Below, piece after piece: positions 36,061-44,381 of a stretch of DNA of 64,000 nt (positions are counted from its first letter, which is position 1; every line of letters starts with the position of its first letter). The notes beneath the pieces were generated by a model. It did not search any database. It had not been told where the DNA came from and saw nothing but the letters and a program-made list of their open reading frames with translations. The translations under genes were made by a program, and so were the position numbers. The DNA is from Streptomyces sp. CB02058. GTDB lineage: Bacteria > Actinomycetota > Actinomycetes > Streptomycetales > Streptomycetaceae. Location: positions 806,001 to 870,000 of the forward strand of contig NZ_LIPG01000004.1 of assembly GCF_001905505.1 (NCBI RefSeq), in the 5' to 3' direction.

Positions 36061-36483
36061 TCAGCCCAGGAAGCTCAACCGAACCTGACGGTTGTAATTA
36101 GAAATGTTCGTATCCACCAGGCAGACCGACTGCCACGTCCCCAGCTCCAGTCGCCCCCCGATCACCGGCAACGTCGCGTGCGGCGGTACCAGCGCGGGCA
36201 GTACGTGGTCGCGACCGTGGCCCGGGGTGCCGTGGCGATGGTGCCAGCGGTCGTCGGCGGGGAGGAGGGTCCGCAGCGCGGCGAGGAGGTCGTCGTCGCT
36301 GCCGGCGCCGGTCTCCAGGATCGCGATCCCGGCCGTCGCGTGGGGCACGAAGATGTTGAGCAGGCCGTCTCTGCCGTGGGCGGTGCGGGCGAGGAACTGC
36401 GCGCAGTCCTCCGTCAGGTCCATGACCGTCTCGGTCCGTCCCGTCGTGACGTTCAGCAGGTGCGTGGCGAAGGAATCGGGCAT
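36061..36483 (-). CDS. yjbQ: YjbQ family protein
   Basis: A 140-aa UPF0047/YjbQ protein from ATG 36483 (MPDSFATHLLNVTTGRTETV). Conserved metal-binding His are in NIFVPHATAGIAILETGAG, WHHRHGTPGHGRDHVLPALVPPHATLPVIGG and ELGTWQSVCLVDTN. The family has been annotated as thiamine-phosphate synthase-like; the true role is unclear. The last ~50 bases (from about 36118 to the stop) are conspicuously AT-rich (ATTTCTAATTACAACC), unlike the rest of the gene, and align with the second yjbQ end at 3.5 kb. So this 3' end appears to have been supplied by the integrated element, keeping the protein full length. Confidence 0.9.
   Translation of the reverse strand: MPDSFATHLLNVTTGRTETVMDLTEDCAQFLARTAHGRDGLLNIFVPHATAGIAILETGAGSDDDLLAALRTLLPADDRWHHRHGTPGHGRDHVLPALVPPHATLPVIGGRLELGTWQSVCLVDTNISNYNRQVRLSFLG
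36069..36118. other. Right attachment site (attR) within the yjbQ 3' end
   Basis: Aligns without gaps to 3481-3530 (33/50). To its right is GC-rich chromosomal yjbQ; to its left is AT-rich DNA and the integrase gene. The probable crossover is at GTATCC (36110-36115). Confidence 0.7.
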
Positions 36484-36556
36484 GCGCCCATTGTGGCGCG
36501 CGGCAGGAGGGACGCGCTCCGGGAAGATCCCGGAGCCTCCCAGGGTTGGTAGAAAC

Positions 36557-37693
36557 GTGAACAACTTCGGGACGCGTGAGCTGGACGTGGTCGTCATCGG
36601 CGCCGGACAGGCCGGGCTGTCCGCCGCCTACCATCTGCGGCGCTCCGGTCTCGAGCCCGACCGGGACTTCGTCGTGCTGGATCACGCACCCCGGCCCGGT
36701 GGCGCCTGGCAGTTCCGGTGGCCCTCGCTGACGTACGGCAAGGTGCACGGCATGCACTCCCTGCCCGGCATGGAGCTGACCGGAGCCGACGGGAGCAGGC
36801 CCTCGTCCGAGGTGATCGGCGCGTACTTCGAGGCGTACGAGCGCCGCTTCGACCTGCGGGTGCACCGGCCGGTGGAGGTCAAGGCCGTGCGAGACGACGA
36901 AGGCGGAAGCGGCGCCGTGCCCAAGCCCGGAAGCGATGCCGCGCCCGAGGCCGGACGCAGAGGCGGGCGGCTGCTCGTCGAGTCCTCCGAGGGTACGTAC
37001 GCCACGCGCGCGCTGATCAATGCCACCGGCACCTGGGACCGGCCGTTCTGGCCCCTCTACCCGGGCCAGGAGACCTTCCGGGGACGGCAGCTGCACACCG
37101 CCGGCTATCCCGGACCTGCGGAGTTCGCTGGACTGAGAGTGGTCGTGGTCGGCGGCGGCGCTTCGGGTACCCAGCATCTGATGGAAATCGCCGAGGTGGC
37201 GGCCGGGACGTACTGGGTGACGCGCCGGCCTCCGGTGTTCCGGGAAGGACCGTTCGGCGAGGACCAGGGGCGGGCCGCCGTGGCCATGGTGGAGGAGCGC
37301 GTACGGCAGGGACTCCCGCCGCAGAGCGTCGTGAGCGTGACCGGGCTGCCGCTCAACGACGCCGTACGGCGCGCACGCGAGGCGGGGGTCCTCGACCGGC
37401 TCCCCATGTTCGAGCGCATCACGCCGGACGGGGTGGCATGGGCCGACGGCCGGACCGTCGAGGCCGACGTGATCCTGTGGGCGACCGGCTTCCGCGCCGC
37501 CGTCGATCATCTGGCGCCGCTGAAGCTCCGCGAGCCGGGTGGCGGCATCCGCGTCGAGGACACCCGGGCCGTGCGGGACGAGCGTGTCCATCTCGTCGGG
37601 TACGGCCCGTCCGCCAGCACGATCGGCGCCAACCGGGCCGGGCGGGCGGCCGTCCGTTCGGTCGACCGGCTGCTCAGCGGGGTGCCCGCCTGA
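36557..37693 (+). CDS. FAD-dependent monooxygenase-like oxidoreductase
   Basis: A 378-aa protein from GTG 36557 (NNFGTRELDVVVIG). FAD-binding Rossmann VVVIGAGQAGLSAAYHLRRSG at residues ~10-30, PGGAWQFRWPSLTYGKVHGMHSLPG, the NADPH fold VVVVGGGASGTQHLMEIAE, and the ATGF-type motif LWATGFRAAVDHL before the C-terminus. These match group B flavoprotein monooxygenases/CzcO-like proteins. It is divergent from yjbQ with 73 nt between the starts, a single gene at the chromosomal side of the junction. Substrate unknown. Confidence 0.9.
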   Translation: MNNFGTRELDVVVIGAGQAGLSAAYHLRRSGLEPDRDFVVLDHAPRPGGAWQFRWPSLTYGKVHGMHSLPGMELTGADGSRPSSEVIGAYFEAYERRFDLRVHRPVEVKAVRDDEGGSGAVPKPGSDAAPEAGRRGGRLLVESSEGTYATRALINATGTWDRPFWPLYPGQETFRGRQLHTAGYPGPAEFAGLRVVVVGGGASGTQHLMEIAEVAAGTYWVTRRPPVFREGPFGEDQGRAAVAMVEERVRQGLPPQSVVSVTGLPLNDAVRRAREAGVLDRLPMFERITPDGVAWADGRTVEADVILWATGFRAAVDHLAPLKLREPGGGIRVEDTRAVRDERVHLVGYGPSASTIGANRAGRAAVRSVDRLLSGVPA

Positions 37694-37891
37694 ACCGGCG
37701 GCCCCACAACGGATCGACGCAGCACCAGAACACACGAACACGGGATCGGGTGTTCGCTCGAACGCGTGGTCGTTCCAGGATTGGTTGCTCAACTCCCGTG
37801 CGGCAGCTGATGATTACTGAGCGCACACGGCGGGCTGCAGACCGCTACAGCGCATGTCCCACAGATGCACCACGCACTAGGAGAAAAACAG

Positions 37892-37951
37892 ATGAACTTC
37901 CTGACCAACCTGCTTGCCGGCGTCGTCCACTTCGTGGGTTGGCTCGTCTGA
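37892..37951 (+). CDS. 19-aa hydrophobic peptide
   Basis: ATG 37892 is preceded by AGGAG with 8-nt spacing. The ORF encodes MNFLTNLLAGVVHFVGWLV and is followed 14 nt later by a strong GC hairpin terminator. A perfect ribosome site, sharp stop and dedicated terminator argue for a real microprotein, a single membrane-inserting amphipathic helix. The gap from the upstream oxidoreductase stop (about 200 nt) leaves room for its own promoter. Function unknown. Confidence 0.65.
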   Translation: MNFLTNLLAGVVHFVGWLV

Positions 37952-37965
37952 CCGTCTCTGCACAA

Positions 37966-38002
37966 GGCGCCGCCGCTCCCCGTCCCAGGGGGCGGCGGCG
38001 CC
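37966..38002 (+). terminator. Terminator after the 19-aa peptide gene
   Basis: GGCGCCGCCGCTCCCC pairs with GGGGGCGGCGGCGCC across a 6-nt loop, with one bulge. It also serves the convergent gene that ends at 38021. Confidence 0.85.
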
Positions 38003-38020
38003 GCCGTGCGACCGGCTCCG

Positions 38021-38647
38021 TCAGGCTCCGGCGGCCGGTCCGGTGAACGGGGGCAGAGCCGCGAAACCCGGGTCCACGGTGACCGCATCCGCGAGCGCGT
38101 CGAGCGTCCGGCGCACCCGGGTGAGCGGATGTGCGGGGAACTCCGTGTCCCACTGGGCGTGGTCGGCCGCGTGGAAGGGAAGGCCGCCCTGCACGTCGGG
38201 GGCGTAGGGGTGCGGCCGGAAGTACGAGTCGGGGCCGACCTTCGCCATGACGACGGCCTCTCGCATCCCCGTCATCCCGCGCTCGGGGGCCTGGATCTTG
38301 ACCACCGTGCTGCATCCCTGGCGCGGCACCGTGAAGCTGCCGATGAACACCTGCCCGCTGGGCTGTTGGGGCAGCGGCAGCTTGAGTATCTGCCGCAGTG
38401 CGGGCAGTCCGCCCAGCCGCTTCACCGAGGCCTCGATCAGTCCGCCGCCGGCCTGCGCCGTCCAGTGGGTGAGGGTGCCGCGCAGGGCGGGGCCGTCGTC
38501 CAGACCTGCCGGGAGGTCGGGCGGCAGTGCGAAGTAGTGCAGCGAAAGGACATCGCCCTCGTCGTTCGTCCAGGCGTCGCCGCGCTCGCCGCCGTTGTGG
38601 TCCAGCGGCCGGTATCCGGGGAGTTCCACCCCGAGCAGTGCTCTCAT
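38021..38647 (-). CDS. Conserved hypothetical protein, 208 aa
   Basis: Not recognised by function. Soluble, from ATG 38647 (MRALLGVELPGYRPLDHNGG). Notable stretches are GDVLSLHYFALPPDLPAGLDD, FIGSFTVPRQGCSTVVKIQAPERGMTGMREAVVM and SYFRPHPYAPDVQGGLPFHAADHAQWD. The C-terminal half looks beta-rich with several His. Similar proteins appear to be conserved in Streptomyces core genomes. It converges on the 19-aa peptide gene and is separated from the ABC transporter gene by a short tandem repeat. Confidence 0.75.
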   Translation of the reverse strand: MRALLGVELPGYRPLDHNGGERGDAWTNDEGDVLSLHYFALPPDLPAGLDDGPALRGTLTHWTAQAGGGLIEASVKRLGGLPALRQILKLPLPQQPSGQVFIGSFTVPRQGCSTVVKIQAPERGMTGMREAVVMAKVGPDSYFRPHPYAPDVQGGLPFHAADHAQWDTEFPAHPLTRVRRTLDALADAVTVDPGFAALPPFTGPAAGA

Positions 38648-38687
38648 GGGCCGCGATCATGCCGTATCGCGGGGCGTCCATGCGGGC

Positions 38688-38754
38688 GGGCCCGCCCTTC
38701 CGATGCCCCGCCCTTCCGATGCCCCGGCCTTCCGATGCCCCGGCCTTCCGGTCC
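38688..38754. repeat. Tandem repeat, four units of about 16 bp
   Basis: The unit CCCCGGCCTTCCGATG is repeated about four times with one or two substitutions, in the short gap between two minus-strand genes. Copy number is likely to vary between strains. Confidence 0.85.
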
Positions 38755-38860
38755 CGCCACCGCCGGACGGCTGGGCCGGGCGGTCCCCAGGGTCAGGTGG
38801 CCGTCGTGCGCATGCGAAGGCCGGAGCCATGTCTCCACCGAGGCCGGACGGCCGTTCCGC

Positions 38861-40666
38861 TCATGTGGCCGCCGGGGCAAGATGACCGTCGCGGCGGATC
38901 AGGGCGGCATAGCGCCCGTCCATCGCGAGCAGTTCCTCGTGCGTACCGCGCTCGGCGATCCGCCCCTCGTCCAGGACGACGATCTGGTCCGCGTCCCGGA
39001 CCGTGGAGAGCCGGTGCGCGATGGTGAGCGTGGTGCGGCCCTTCGACAGGTGGTCGATGGCCTGCTGCACCGCGTGTTCCGTACGGGTGTCGAGGGCACT
39101 GGTCGCCTCGTCGAGGATCAGCACGGGCGGGTCGCGGAGAATCGTGCGGGCGATCGCGAGCCGCTGCTTCTCGCCACCGGAGAAACGGTACCCGCGCTCC
39201 CCCACCAGCGTGTCGTAGCCGTCGGGCAGGGCGGCGATGTGGTCGTGGATCTGGGCGGTGCGCGCCGCGGCCTCGATCTCCTCGTCGGTGGCGTCCGGCT
39301 TGGCGAAGCGGAGGTTCTCGGCGACCGAGGCGTGGAAGAGGTAGGTCTCCTGGGAGACCACGCCGACGGCACGGGCGAGCGTGTCGAAGTCCAGGTCCCG
39401 CACGTCGACCCCGTCGAGGGTGACCCGGCCACCGGTGACGTCGTACAGACGCGGGATCAGATAGCTGAGGGTGGATTTGCCCGATCCGGTGGGACCGACG
39501 ACAGCCAGGCTGTTCCCGGCGGGCACGGTCACATCGATGCCGCTCAGCGTCGGGCCGCCCTTCTCGTCGTAGCCGAAGGTGACGTCCTCGAAGGCGATCT
39601 CGCCCCGGACGCTCTCCAGCCGGACGGGCTTCTCGGGCTCGGTGATGTCCACCTCGAGGTCGAGGTACTCGAAGATCCGCGCGAACAGGGCCAGGGAGGT
39701 CTGCATCTGCACCCCGGTGGAGAGCAGGCTCACGGCCGGCCGGAACAGCCCTTGCTGGAGCGAGACGAAGGCGACCAGGGTGCCGACGGAGACGGCCGTG
39801 ACGCCGGACTGAAGGGTGAGGCCCGCGGCCCAGTAGATGACGGCGGGCATCGCGGCCATGACGATGCCGATGGTCGACATGCGCCAGCGTCCGGCCATGT
39901 TGGAGCGCACTTCGAGGTCGACCAGACGCTCCGACTCCTCGGTGAACGCCTTGGTGAGGGAGTCCGAACGCCCCATGGTCCGGCCGAGGAGAATGCCGCT
40001 GACGGACAGCGATTCGGTGACCGTGGCCGCCATCGCCGCCATCTGGCGCTGACGCTGGGTGGTGATCTTCTTGCGCTCCCGGCCGACACGGCGGCTGATC
40101 CAGACGAAGACGGGCAGCAGGAGCAGCGAGACGACGGTGAGCCGCCAGTCCAGCGCGAGCATGGCGACCACGGTGGCGACGACCGAGGTGAGGTTGGAGA
40201 CCAGGGAGGTCGCCGTGGAGGTCACCGTCGCCTGCATCCCGCCGATGTCGTTGGCGATGCGGGACTGGACCTCGCCCGTGCGGGTCCGGGTGAAGAAGGC
40301 GAGCGGCATCCGCTGGAGCTGGGTGTAGACGGCGGTGCGCAGATCGTGCATGACGCGCTGGCCGACCGTCGTGGAGATCAGGGTCTGCAGGACCCCGAAG
40401 ACGCTGGTCATCACGGCGGTGAGGATCATGCCGAGCGCGAGCAGCGTGAGCAGCCCCGTGCGCCCCTGCGGGATCGCGGTGTCCAGGATCTCGCGGAGCA
40501 GGAAGGGCGAGGCGACCGTGACCAGCGAGGCGGCGCCGACCAGCAGTCCGACCACGGCGAGCCGTCCGCGGTAGGGACGGAAGAGCCGGAAGATGCGGCG
40601 CAGCTCTGCGGGCGGCTGCCCGGCCTCCGCGGCTGGGGGCGTCCAGGTGGGTTCGTCGGGTTTCAT
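38861..40666 (-). CDS. ABC exporter, fused membrane and ATPase domains
   Basis: A 601-aa half-transporter from ATG 40666 (MKPDEPTWTPP) behind GAAGGAG. Six-helix exporter domain at residues ~30-310 (YRGRLAVVGLLVGAASLVTVASPF, VMHDLRTAVYTQLQRMPLAFF). The ATPase has Walker A VVGPTGSGKSTLSYL, a Q-loop at VVSQETYLF, the signature FSGGEKQRLAIAR, Walker B VLILDEATSALD and H-loop TIAHRLST, all canonical, so a homodimer is likely. It is divergent from a MarR regulator with a shared operator, as in drug or lipid exporters controlled by MarR. Substrate unknown. Confidence 0.93.
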   Translation of the reverse strand: MKPDEPTWTPPAAEAGQPPAELRRIFRLFRPYRGRLAVVGLLVGAASLVTVASPFLLREILDTAIPQGRTGLLTLLALGMILTAVMTSVFGVLQTLISTTVGQRVMHDLRTAVYTQLQRMPLAFFTRTRTGEVQSRIANDIGGMQATVTSTATSLVSNLTSVVATVVAMLALDWRLTVVSLLLLPVFVWISRRVGRERKKITTQRQRQMAAMAATVTESLSVSGILLGRTMGRSDSLTKAFTEESERLVDLEVRSNMAGRWRMSTIGIVMAAMPAVIYWAAGLTLQSGVTAVSVGTLVAFVSLQQGLFRPAVSLLSTGVQMQTSLALFARIFEYLDLEVDITEPEKPVRLESVRGEIAFEDVTFGYDEKGGPTLSGIDVTVPAGNSLAVVGPTGSGKSTLSYLIPRLYDVTGGRVTLDGVDVRDLDFDTLARAVGVVSQETYLFHASVAENLRFAKPDATDEEIEAAARTAQIHDHIAALPDGYDTLVGERGYRFSGGEKQRLAIARTILRDPPVLILDEATSALDTRTEHAVQQAIDHLSKGRTTLTIAHRLSTVRDADQIVVLDEGRIAERGTHEELLAMDGRYAALIRRDGHLAPAAT

Positions 40667-40766
40667 GGGCTCCTTCGAGAGCGTGCGGGGAAAGGGGCGA
40701 AGCGTGCACGGGCCGGCGCGGAGGTCTGCGGGCGCGGACATGCGGGGCCGATTTTGAGAGCCTAGC

Positions 40767-40791
40767 TCATTGTTACCTCTACTCACAATGA
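40767..40791. promoter_or_regulatory. Likely MarR operator between the exporter and regulator genes
   Basis: TCATTGT (40767-40773) and ACAATGA (40785-40791) are perfect 7-bp arms around an 11-nt spacer, in an AT-richer patch of the divergent promoter region. A further ATTGT half-site lies just before the MarR start. Confidence 0.6.
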
Positions 40792-40815
40792 ACGTGGTCC
40801 TGATATTGTTCCCTC

Positions 40816-41262
40816 ATGGACTCCCCCGACTCCGACGGCATGCTCGCCGAACAGCTGTTGCGGCTCACACGCCGCCTCCAGCGCATCCAGAGCCGTCAGC
40901 TGGAGCCGATCGGCATCACACCGGCCCAGTTCCGCCTGCTGCGCACGACCGCGCACTACGACGGCGCCCCCCGGATGGCCGATCTCGCCGAGCGGCTGGA
41001 CGTCGTCCCCCGTGCGGTGACCACCCTCGTGGACGGCCTGGAGGCCGCGGGCCGGGTGCGCCGCGCCCCTGATCCGACCAACCGCAGGGTGGTCCGGATC
41101 GAGATCACCGAGGAGGGCCGGGCCGTGCTCCGTTCGATGCGTGACGCGCGCAAGGCCGCCGCAGAGGAGATCCTGGCTCCATTGACCGCCGATCAGCGCG
41201 AGATGCTCGGCGGTCTGCTGAACGCTCTGGTCGCCGGAATGCCGGAGCGCCGCCGCTGCTGA
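40816..41262 (+). CDS. MarR family transcriptional regulator
   Basis: A 148-aa MarR winged helix from ATG 40816. LRLTRRLQRIQSRQLEPIGITPAQFRLLRTT, the recognition helix RMADLAERLDVVPRAVTTLVDGLEAAGRV, and the wing DPTNRRVVRIEITEEG. Divergent from the ABC exporter across about 150 bp holding a palindrome, so it probably represses the exporter and itself. The downstream FAD/Fe-S protein gene starts 46 nt after its stop on the same strand and may be co-transcribed. Confidence 0.93.
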   Translation: MDSPDSDGMLAEQLLRLTRRLQRIQSRQLEPIGITPAQFRLLRTTAHYDGAPRMADLAERLDVVPRAVTTLVDGLEAAGRVRRAPDPTNRRVVRIEITEEGRAVLRSMRDARKAAAEEILAPLTADQREMLGGLLNALVAGMPERRRC

Positions 41263-41308
41263 GGCATGCGGTGCGGCCACCGCACCGTGACGTCGAGGGG
41301 ACCCGGAC

Positions 41309-44254
41309 ATGCCGCTGCTGGAGCCGAAGCCCGAAGCCCTGCGTCCCCGCACGGACCGGTCGCCGTCCCCCGATCGGGTGCCCGCCTGGAAGGCGTCCGG
41401 GACCCCGACGGAACTGCGGGCCGGTCTGACCGCCCTGCTCGGCCCGGAGAAGGTGCTGTGGAAGGTCTCCGACCTCGTGCGGTACGCCTCCGACGCCAGC
41501 CCCTACCGCTTCCTCCCGCAGGTCGTGCTGGTTCCCGAGGACCTCGACGACATCTCGGCGATCCTCTCCTACGCCCATGGGAACGGCCGCGGTGTCGTCT
41601 TCCGGGCCGCCGGGACCAGCCTCAACGGCCAGGCGCAGGGGGAGGACATCCTCGTCGACGTACGCCACCACTGGACGGGGATCGAGGTCCTGGACGGAGG
41701 CGCGCGGGCCCGGATCCGTCCGGGGACCACCGTCATGCGGGCCAACGCCACCCTCGCCCGCCACGGCCGGATCCTGGGTCCCGATCCCGCCAGCGCCATC
41801 GCCTGCACTATCGGCGGCGTCGTCGCGAACAACGCCTCCGGGATGACCGCGGGCACCACCCGGAACTCGTACCGCACGGTGGCCTCGCTGACCTTCGTCC
41901 TGCCGAGCGGCACGGTGGTCGACACGGGCGAGCCGGACGCCGACGAGCTGCTGCGCCACGCGGAAGCACGCCTCTGCGACGAACTGCTGGCCATCAAGTC
42001 CGACATCGAGGCGGACGAGGGTCTCACCGCCCGCATCCGCGCCAAGTACGAGATCAAGAACACCAACGGCTATCGCCTGGACGCGTTCCTGGACGGGTCG
42101 ACGCCCGTGGAGATCCTGCGTGGCCTCATGGTCGGCTCCGAGGGCACCTTCGGCTTCATCTCCGAGGTCGTCTTCGACACCCTGCCCCTGGAGCGCCTCG
42201 TCTCCTCCGCCCTGCTGTTCTTCCCCTCGCTCACGGCTGCCGCTGCGGCGGTACCCCGGTTCAACGAGGCGGGTGCGATCGCCGTGGAGCTGATGGACGG
42301 GAACACACTGCGCGCCTCGGTCAGCGTCGAGGGGGTCCCCTCGGACTGGGCGGCACTGCCGGACGGCACGACGGCGCTGCTGGTGGAGTTCCGCGCCCCC
42401 GACGAGGAGACCCTGGCGGCCTGTGAGCGGGAGGCGGCCGCAGTCGTCGCGGATCTCGCTCTGGTGGCGCCCGCCCCGTCCGTGACCAATGAGTTCACCC
42501 GGGACGCCCCCACGGTCTCCGGGTACTGGAAGGCCCGCAAGGCGTTCGTCACCGCCGTCGGCGGCTCCCGCCCCTCGGGCACGACGCTGATCACGGAGGA
42601 CTTCGCCGTCCCTCCCTCGCGGCTCTCCGAGGCGTGCGAGGCGCTGCTCGCGCTCCAGGCCGTGCACGGCTTCGATGCGGCCGTCGCGGGTCACGCGGCC
42701 CACGGGAACCTGCACTTCCTCCTCGCCTTCGACGCCGCCGAGCCCGCCGACGTGGACCGGTACGCCGCGTTCATGGACGAGTTCTGCACGCTCGTGGTCG
42801 ACCGTTTCGACGGGTCACTGAAGGCGGAGCACGCGACGGGGCGCAACATCGCGCCGTTCCTGGAGCGTGAGTGGGGCCCCGTCGCCACCGAGTTCATGTG
42901 GCGTACGAAGCGCGCCGTGGACCCCGACGGGGTGCTGGGGCCGCGGATCGTCCTCGACCGGGATCCGCAGGCGCATCTGCGCGGGCTCAAGACGATCCCC
43001 AAGGTCGAGCCGGTCGCCGACCCGTGCATCGAGTGCGGGTTCTGCGAGCCGACCTGTCCCAGCGAGGACCTCACCACCACGCCGCGTCAGCGGATCGTGC
43101 TGCGGCGGGAGATGATGCGCCAGCCGGACGGCTCCCCCGTGGAGGCCGGGCTGCTCGACGCCTACGGCTACGACGCCGTGGACACCTGCGCGGGCGACTC
43201 CACGTGCAAGCTCGCGTGTCCGGTCGGCATCGACACCGGCGCGATGATGAAGGGCTTCCGGCATCTGCGTCACTCACCGCGCGAGGAACGCGTCGCGGCG
43301 CTGGCCGCACAGCACTTCAAGGCCGTCGAGGCCTCGGCCCGGATCGCGCTCGGCGCGGCCGGGCTCATCACCCGCCACCCGGCGGGTGACCGGCTGCTGG
43401 GGTCCGTGACCCGGCTCGCCCGCAAGGCCGTACGCCCCGACCTGATGCCGGAGTGGCTGCCCGAGATCCCCGGGGCGGCGTCCCGCGCGCTTCCGCCCAC
43501 GTCCCGGGCGGGCGCGAGCGCCGTGTACTACCCGGCCTGTGTGAACCGCATCTTCGCCGGTCCCGCGGACGCCGGGGCTCTGTCCCTGGCAGAGTCGGTC
43601 GTCTCTCTGTCCGCGCGTGCGGCCCGGCCGGTCTGGATCCCCGAGGACGTCTCCGGGACCTGCTGCGCGACGATCTGGCACTCCAAGGGATACGACGTGG
43701 GCAACGCGGTCATGGCCAACCGCGTCGTGGAGGCCGCCTGGGGCTGGACGGCGGGCGGCACTCTGCCGCTGGTGGTCGACGCCTCCTCGTGCACGCTCGG
43801 CCTGGCGCACGAGGTGGTTCCCTATCTCACCGAGGACAACCGGGCGCTGCACCGGGAGATGACGTTCGTCGACTCGCTCGTCTGGGCGGCCGAGGAACTC
43901 CTCCCCCACCTCACGGTGTTCCGCAGGACGGGCTCGGCCGTCCTGCACCCCACCTGCTCCATGGAGCATCTGGGCGATGTGGCGCACCTGCGTACGGTGG
44001 CCGAGGCGTGCGCCGACGAGGTCGTCGTCCCGGACGACGCGGGCTGCTGCGGATTCGCCGGCGACCGCGGCATGCTGCACAAGGAGCTCCCGGACAGTGC
44101 CACCGCCAAGGAGGCGGCGGAGGTCAACAGCCGCGCGTACGACGCCTATCTGTCGGCGAACAGGACGTGCGAGATCGGGATGGACCGGGCGACGGGCCAC
44201 CGCTACCGCTCGGCGCTCATCGAGCTGGAGCGGGCGACCAGGCCCGTCGTCTGA
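41309..44254 (+). CDS. FAD/FMN-linked oxidase fused to Fe-S (CCG) domains
   Basis: A 981-aa protein from ATG 41309, GAGGGG upstream. Residues ~40-250 form a GlcD/Dld-type FAD domain (VVLVPEDLDDISAILSYAHGN, FRAAGTSLNGQAQGEDILVD, IGGVVANNASGM), followed by its C-terminal substrate domain to ~550 (LHFLLAFDAAEPADVDRY, AEHATGRNIAPFLEREWG). Then two [4Fe-4S] motifs (CIECGFCEPTCPSED; CAGDSTCKLACPVG) and two CCG domains (YYPACVNRIFAG...CCATIWHSKGY; HPTCSMEHLGD...CCGFAGDRGM). This fusion oxidises a 2-hydroxy acid such as D-lactate or 2-hydroxyglutarate and passes electrons through the clusters. The exact acid is not determined by sequence. Confidence 0.92.
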   Translation: MPLLEPKPEALRPRTDRSPSPDRVPAWKASGTPTELRAGLTALLGPEKVLWKVSDLVRYASDASPYRFLPQVVLVPEDLDDISAILSYAHGNGRGVVFRAAGTSLNGQAQGEDILVDVRHHWTGIEVLDGGARARIRPGTTVMRANATLARHGRILGPDPASAIACTIGGVVANNASGMTAGTTRNSYRTVASLTFVLPSGTVVDTGEPDADELLRHAEARLCDELLAIKSDIEADEGLTARIRAKYEIKNTNGYRLDAFLDGSTPVEILRGLMVGSEGTFGFISEVVFDTLPLERLVSSALLFFPSLTAAAAAVPRFNEAGAIAVELMDGNTLRASVSVEGVPSDWAALPDGTTALLVEFRAPDEETLAACEREAAAVVADLALVAPAPSVTNEFTRDAPTVSGYWKARKAFVTAVGGSRPSGTTLITEDFAVPPSRLSEACEALLALQAVHGFDAAVAGHAAHGNLHFLLAFDAAEPADVDRYAAFMDEFCTLVVDRFDGSLKAEHATGRNIAPFLEREWGPVATEFMWRTKRAVDPDGVLGPRIVLDRDPQAHLRGLKTIPKVEPVADPCIECGFCEPTCPSEDLTTTPRQRIVLRREMMRQPDGSPVEAGLLDAYGYDAVDTCAGDSTCKLACPVGIDTGAMMKGFRHLRHSPREERVAALAAQHFKAVEASARIALGAAGLITRHPAGDRLLGSVTRLARKAVRPDLMPEWLPEIPGAASRALPPTSRAGASAVYYPACVNRIFAGPADAGALSLAESVVSLSARAARPVWIPEDVSGTCCATIWHSKGYDVGNAVMANRVVEAAWGWTAGGTLPLVVDASSCTLGLAHEVVPYLTEDNRALHREMTFVDSLVWAAEELLPHLTVFRRTGSAVLHPTCSMEHLGDVAHLRTVAEACADEVVVPDDAGCCGFAGDRGMLHKELPDSATAKEAAEVNSRAYDAYLSANRTCEIGMDRATGHRYRSALIELERATRPVV

Positions 44255-44381
44255 GCCCTGGTGGCCGGTGGAAATAATGGGTTGCCCCCGAGGGGGGCGG
44301 GAAGCGAACCTTGCACGGTTTGGTCCCCCACTGTTCCACGAGGTCCCTCTCGGGCCTCCGCCATCCGATCCTTGGGACGTC

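Noticed and set aside
36000..36120. tRNA gene as the attachment site
   Set aside because: No cloverleaf sequence is present at either island end; the duplicated sequence is protein-coding yjbQ.
38006..40765. A 919-codon plus-strand frame opposite the ABC exporter
   Set aside because: Antisense artefact of high GC; the exporter on the minus strand has all ATPase motifs.
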